Below, piece after piece: positions 59,049 to 64,000 of a DNA stretch of 64,000 bases. The translations under genes were made by a program, and so were the position numbers. Every line of letters starts with the position of its first letter. Within the stretch, counting starts at the first letter, position 1. The notes below the pieces were generated by a model. The model saw nothing but the letters and a program-made list of their open reading frames with translations, searched no databases and was not told the DNA's origin. Origin of the DNA: Hyalella azteca (taxonomy: Eukaryota; Arthropoda; Malacostraca; Amphipoda; Hyalellidae); assembly GCF_000764305.2 (NCBI RefSeq), contig NW_025932041.1:1-64000 (forward strand). Reading direction: 5' to 3'.

Positions 59049-60655
59049 TACATTATTTCCAGAGGATTTGAATGTTTAAAATGAATACTTCTGCAAAGTT
59101 TATAATTTCCCTCCATTGTTTCTGTATGCCGTATTTACAGGTACTGTGTAATATCTATCTTTCAAATTCATACTCTTTGAATATTCACGCACTTTCATGC
59201 TATGTTACTTAATGTAGCGAAAATTCCTTGATGTAAACCACGTTCACAGTTGTAGTTTCATTATTGAGCAACCTTCAAATTAAGGGAAAGTTTGCTCATA
59301 GGTAAAAACTTTTAAATAGATAAAAAAATAATTTCTTCAAAATTCGTTAACTATGATTTTTTATGAGGGTTTATCTTATTTTCATGATCGAACCGCATAC
59401 GATCTTTCATTGTACTTTTTTGTATTGTAAATCTCTCGTAATTTTGAGTTAAGTTACGGATTAGCCCATGCATGGTATTGTAGGTGATAGCATAAAAATA
59501 CCGAATATATGATTAATGTTAATGGTCGTCATTATATATTTGGAAATTTTTGATAATCGATCACTTGATTCAATACATATTTTACAAGATCACAGATAAT
59601 AACCAACATCGATCAAAGTAAGATTGACGACTCATGAATTTTTCCAATCTGAAGACTTTCTTTGTTCATAACTTTCTATATCTCCAGGTCTGTATGAGTT
59701 TTAAGCTATTAAATATCAGTGGAAAGATTAAGGAAGACAACACACATTTATCATTTATTATTTTATTTTACAGCATTTGGCGCTATAGTAGGATCCTACT
59801 TCTAGTATCCTACTCCTAGTTCATTTTTAAGCATTTTAAAGTATATACGAGTGTCCCTGCCTTCTCCTGCGCTGCTACTGATCAAACCAATGCTAAGGTG
59901 CATCATATAAAAACAGTTCTAGACATTCAAGAAAAAGATTTTGGATGATTAATTGTATCAGCAGACATTAAGAAGCTCATTACATATTTTAAATTCTCCT
60001 TACAGATGTACTATTTATTGTACTATGTACTATAAACGTCACGACAAATGCAACGCCACGGATATACACGGAGTCGCCTCGAAGATTTCTGAAGTTTGCA
60101 TAAATTTCCATGCAGAAAATTGACGCCAGATTTCGCAAGCGTTTGATTTTGAAGTGATATTGACGTTAAAAAAGGCATTTATGAACAGAATCAACTTTGT
60201 TTTAGTGTAGAAAGAAGAATAAGAAGAACCAGGAGGTACAGGCTTCCCATTAAGTGCCATTTGGTCATCACATGCCGAGACAGGTCACCAGAAAAAAGGT
60301 GTTACAAATACTCAAGGGTTGAAAGGGTGGAAATGTGTGAGTTTATAACGTAAGATCAGCTGGACATGTTAATGATTGGAAGGATTTGACGGCGCTGAGG
60401 GGATGCACGCAGGATCGAGGTGGGGAATATAGGGGACACAGGACGAGCAGGCAGGATGTCGAGGGGAGGTCATCTTTTCCGTGATAAGGACACCGGAGTT
60501 CCAGCTTATCCTGTAACGTACAATTCGTTAGATTTAGATATTTACAATTTTTGTTTGATAACCAGAGAAAAATGTAATTTATTCGTGATTGTGCGTTGGC
60601 ACAATCTATAAAGAAACGTGAGTTAGCTGACGAAGTATAGTAACAATTTTAATTA

Positions 60656-61010
60656 ACGATTTATAGATGCGGCGAAGGAACTACACATTGTCCAATTAAT
60701 CCTAATTATTATGAATAATCATTGCTTTAAAAACTGAAAACACATATCTCATGAGCCTAAAAAACTTCGATCAGTTTTTGAAAATCTGATCAATGACTTC
60801 ACTTTACAAACTAAAATTATTTTTCATTGATCCGTTTACTATCCTTATAAGTAAAAAAATTAGAGCTCAGTTATTTGGCTTAAATTTTTAATGAATAACT
60901 TCTTAATTAATATCAATTTTGCTGGCTATAGTGTAACTTCTGTTAAGTGTAAATCCTATCGATACAATAACTTAAATTATGTTATTTAAATCGAATCGAG
61001 ATTAAAAAGA
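60656..61010. other. Region between the inverted arm and gene F
   Basis: AT-rich, with no gene. It contains the likely 3' UTR of gene F (read on the minus strand). Confidence 0.4.
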
Positions 61011-62475
61011 TTAGCTGCGGTAGCTGTAAGAAGCCGCATTGCCAGAAATGCCGCTTTTTCTATCACTTGCGAGGGCAATGTCCACCGGTCGACTGTTGAC
61101 GACATTCGTCAAGTCTAATCTTCTTGGGTTTCTGCTTCGAAAGCCGAAGTTGGAACCAGTCTGCTGCTGCAAAAATGGATTCCCGAAAACGCTGCCGGTG
61201 TTGGCAGTGAGCCTCTCAAAGCGCGGGAAGAGTTCAACATCGTTGCGGTTGTCATCGAACAGCAAGCCTCCGCCGAGGTTGGCTAAGGCATTAGCGTCTC
61301 TGTATCTTAGTTCTAGTTGGTCATTATCTACCAAACCGTTATTTAAGAACCGGGAGAGACCAGATCTCAGGAACCGAGGCGAGTTCAGAAGAGAATTTGG
61401 CGAAATCGGCCTTCCTCCTAAGTTAGTACCGGTAAAAATGCTAGGATTTGTTCCTAATGTATTTGTTGGGAATTGACTCTGCCCAAAGCTATTAATTCCA
61501 ACTGAATTGAATGGGAAATTATTGGGAGTGAAGCCATTAATTCCAAATGAGTTTAATGGTAAATTATTGGTTGCAATGCCATTAATTCCAATTGAGTTTA
61601 ATGGTAAATTATTGGGAGCAATGCCATTAATTCCAAATGAGTTTAATGGTAAATTATTGGGAGTAAGGCCATTAATTCCAATTGAGTTGATTGGTAAATT
61701 GTTGGAAGCAATGCCATTAATTCCAATTGAGTTGAATGGTAAATTATTGGGAGTGAGTCCATTAATTCCAATTGAGTTGGATGGTAAATTATTGGGAGCA
61801 ATTCCATTAATTCCAATTGAGTTGAATGGGTTATTATTGGGAATAAAGCCATTAATACCGAATGAGTTTGCTGGGACATTATTGAAATTAAAGCCATTGT
61901 TTCCGAAGGGAGGGATTGGGAAATTATTGTTATTATTAAAGGCGTTAGTTCCAAAGGGAGGGATTGGGAGGTTATTGGTATTAAATCCGTTCGTTCCGAA
62001 TGAGTTAAGTGGAAAATTGTTGAAATTGTTGAGTCCATTAGTGCCTAATAAATTAAATGGACGAATATTGGTATCAAGTACATTAGCACCAAGTGAATTA
62101 AAAGAATTGGTATTGAAATCTAAACCGCTGGTTCCTGAACGCAGTGATTGAGACAAGAAATTTTGCCGGGAAATATCGTCCGGGTTGAAAGTTCCGAACC
62201 CAAGAAGGCCCGAGTTTAAGCCGCCTGGGAATAGCCCACTAAATAATGACGTTCCAAACAGATTACCTGATCCCAGTCTGTTGGGGTTGTACAAGTTTTG
62301 AATGCCATTGTTCCCGAAGCCAGTGTTCTGTAGTCCGGTTCTTAGACCGCTGGTGTTGCCAAAATCACCAATGCGGGACGTGCTAACGAAGTTTCTGTTA
62401 TTGACGCCCAGGTTGCCGAAGTTTGTAGACTGGAGGCCAGTGGGGTTACCGTCGCGGTCGATTAGTCCCAGGCTT
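61011..62475 (-). CDS. Gene F: Asn/Gly/Pro/Phe-rich repeat protein, last exon (487 codons)
   Basis: I do not recognise the family. The exon begins after an AG acceptor at 62476-62478 (gtaacag|aagcctggg) and stays open to TAA at 61011-61013; earlier exons are not found. The N-terminal part is Asn/Gly/Phe/Leu-rich (SLGLIDRDGNPTGLQ, LFGTSLFSGLFPGGLNSGLL). The middle, about 61,465-61,865, holds eight to nine 15-residue units of the type NSIGINGIAPNNLPL encoded by 45-bp DNA units, preceded by looser PPFGTNAFNNN-type units. The C-terminal ~120 residues are non-repetitive and acidic/basic (DNDQLELRYRDANALANLGG ending SGNAASYSYRS). The composition and the neighbourhood of cuticle genes suggest a secreted structural or matrix protein; this is inference. 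Confidence 0.65.
61465..61865 (-). repeat. 45-bp coding minisatellite in gene F
   Basis: The units AATGGTAAATTATTGGGAGC, then AATGCCATTAATTCCAATTG, then agttt recur with 45-bp period and only synonymous or conservative changes. Other frames are open because the period is a multiple of 3; those ORFs are shadows. Confidence 0.9.
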
Positions 62476-63466
62476 CTGTTACGATGGGAGATGAGGAAAA
62501 CGTTATAAAATTACTTTACTTTCTTCTGATATTTTTTAACTCTGCAGATGTAGATTTAAAAAATACATTATTGAGTTGGCAGTGAATATATGGGTTAGGT
62601 TCAATTCAGTATCACAAGATAATTCACTTTATTTCTCACTAAAATTCTTCTAACAAAGCACAAATATCAAAAACAGCTTCTAATTAAACAACAATGTGAG
62701 ATATTTGAAGCTACAGCATTTTAAGAGGATTTTTAGTCTCTAATCAAATCAATTATTTTTCGTTTGGAAACATCAAATGAAAATGAGAAAAGTAAATGGA
62801 AATTGGTGAAGAATGTTTAGGAATATATTGCTTGAAAGTTTTTGTGTAGTTAATTATGTATTTATGATCATCTAATATTAATGCCAGCAGTTTGGGGTGC
62901 AGAATTAAGTAAGAAAGTTTAAGTAAATTATATATAACTTTAAATTGCTGAACTCCGACATTACTTATTGATATTTATTAAAAAATATTCAATATTTAAA
63001 TTTGAAAAATTTCAAACTACAAAGCTTCTAACCTAATTAAATTATTATACCGGCAGCATGGACGCACCGACATAGCACTATTATGACAACAGGAAATAAG
63101 TTATTCTAAGTGTTATAGATCGACGAATGAGAGCACATAATTTTTACACCTGCACTTTCATTCACATAATTTATGAATAAACGAAAATACTCTACTTATA
63201 CGTGCCCGAACCCTTACGGTCAAGGTCCAACATACTTATCAGCTCTGCCAATCTATGGTGTACGTTTGTCAAGCTTTGGTATGTGTTTTTAAAGTTCTAA
63301 TTCAAGTTTATCAGATTCCGGTGTACGGCTTTCAAGTTCTGGGGTTAATTTGTAAAGTTTCGGTGTATGTTTGTCAATTTCTGGTGTAGATTTATCAAGT
63401 TCTAATGTAAATTTCTTAAGTTCTGATGCATATTAGTTAAGTTCTGGGAAAAATATTTTTACATGT
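62476..63466. other. Intron or intergenic DNA upstream of gene F exon
   Basis: No exon is recognised. 63,230-63,450 holds a degenerate tandem of the type GTTCTGGTGTATGTTTGTCA (period ~30-35 bp, six or more units) just downstream of the stop of gene G. Confidence 0.45.
63235..63450. repeat. Degenerate ~32-bp tandem repeat
   Basis: The phrase AAGTTCTGGTGTANNTTTGTC recurs at about 63,265, 63,305, 63,335, 63,355, 63,380 and 63,415 with many changes. Confidence 0.65.
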
Positions 63467-63623
63467 TCATTGATAAAAATGTTCGGACCTGGCTCGTTGG
63501 GCGGCTAGGACCTGGAGACGCGAGTGTTCAGGCATGACGGGCAAGTTTGGACTCTCCACCTGGAAGCCGTTCTCGTCCGCTACGTACCTAACGCTCACGG
63601 GGATACCTTCAGGAGACGTGTAC
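63467..63623 (-). CDS. RR gene G: last exon of a cuticular protein
   Basis: The exon starts after a clear acceptor (ctggcag|gtac) at 63623 and ends with TGA (63467-63469). It completes a split Ser/Arg codon and then reads YTSPEGIPVSVRYVADENGF, QVESPNLPVMPEHSRLQVLA and a basic end. YTSPEG...V.YVADENGFQ...PNLP is a textbook C-terminal half of the RR-1 chitin-binding domain, closer to the family consensus than genes A-E. The upstream exons lie beyond 63,623 or outside the window, and no tail exon follows because the stop is in this exon. Confidence 0.88.
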
Positions 63624-64000
63624 CTGCCAGGGGACCGAATTGTGAGGTGAGCTCGGGACAATTTGTACGTTACGTACTTGTATGTAATATTTGTTCCGAT
63701 AAATAGTAAATTTTGCACATATTTTAATTTTTTAGATACCAATAGGAGATTTTAGACGCTTGTTGATCAGTAAACCTGGTAATTGGAACCAAATGTACGA
63801 GGGATCACATGGGTTTGATAATTTTTCATGTGGCATACGCTTCTGTAAATCAACAAATATTTTCCTAGCTAAGTTCTGGAACAATGGTGGGTTGGAATAA
63901 GATTAATCGGTCAATTAACAATTGTTAATTCAAACTCAGGACCGAAATGCACTCTTTCGGAACAGGCGATTTGAGCACCAGCAACAGCTCTCCATCATCA
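63624..64000. other. Intron of gene G, window edge
   Basis: The minus strand from 64,000 to about 63,940 is open and includes DDGELLLVLKSPVP, which could be part of an upstream exon. No donor is convincing, so I do not call it. Confidence 0.3.

Larger units (their letters stand above)
48112..60655. repeat. Right arm of a large inverted duplication, with later insertions
   Basis: Reverse-complement match to 39985-47276. Relative to the left arm it contains: a Penelope repeat (48411-48788), foldback repeat R1 copy 4 (49710-49861), a hAT element (52473-53639 plus TSD), unassigned DNA at about 55,020-56,110, and a LINE plus R1 copy 5 (56268-59048). Removing these leaves an arm of about the same length as the left one. 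Confidence 0.85.

Noticed and set aside
61507..62151. 214-codon plus-strand ORF and 131-codon second minus-strand ORF over gene F
   Set aside because: Produced by the 45-bp period of the coding minisatellite. The chosen minus frame has the splice acceptor, the longest extent and a non-repetitive C terminus.
63940..64000. Upstream coding exon of RR gene G
   Set aside because: Open on the minus strand, but no convincing donor site and no RR-domain residues at the expected places; the window ends here.

Overview
This window is AT-rich, intron-bearing animal DNA. Its recognisable host genes are arthropod structural cuticle genes: at least six RR-type (Rebers-Riddiford, chitin_bind_4) cuticular-protein loci plus one Asn/Gly/Pro/Phe-rich repeat protein. 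I therefore call it an arthropod. A crustacean or hexapod is likely, but the species cannot be named from sequence alone. Most of the rest is repeats in various states of decay.

Layout. 1-12 kb: transposon territory. It holds one end of a hAT-like element, a DNA transposon with long terminal inverted repeats (TIRs), a complete but dead Tc1 element with a TA target duplication, a Penelope-like remnant, a tRNA-derived SINE and copies of a short foldback repeat. 12.1-16.4 kb: RR gene A, complete on the + strand in six exons. 17-20.9 kb: a hAT transposase relic and two large near-perfect palindromes. 20.9-22.9 kb: RR gene B (+), whose third coding block follows a 93-bp tandem array of partial exon copies and then runs into a 205-base N gap; a Penelope-type terminal repeat with a hammerhead ribozyme follows. 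24-31.6 kb: LINE relics, a MITE and a dead RR pseudogene (-). 33.5-37.2 kb: RR gene C (-), complete. 40-60.7 kb: a large inverted duplication whose two arms carry gene D (-, complete) and gene E (+, truncated by a deletion). The right arm was later interrupted by a hAT element, a Penelope-type terminal repeat with its own hammerhead, and a CR1/Jockey-like LINE. 61-64 kb: the repeat-protein gene F (-) and the last exon of another RR gene, G (-).

How the genes fit together. Genes A-E share one architecture: a 3-codon first exon (ATG plus 2 codons), a 122-bp exon giving the signal peptide and N terminus, an 84-bp exon, a ~150-bp exon, and one or two low-complexity terminal exons. The chitin-binding domain is spread over three exons. 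Each gene has a short 5' UTR with a CAKTG initiator about 30 bp before the ATG. The products should be secreted, chitin-binding proteins of the exoskeleton. The 84-bp exon is nearly identical in all five genes even where neighbouring exons have diverged strongly, which points to exon-limited gene conversion.

The strongest discoveries are: (i) the inverted duplication with dated insertions, including a perfect empty site for a hammerhead-bearing Penelope repeat; (ii) exon-limited homogenisation; (iii) the tandem array of splice-acceptor plus half-exon units; (iv) the palindrome pair; and (v) a Nextera mate-pair junction sequence left in the assembly at 53,029-53,066, which marks an assembly artefact.
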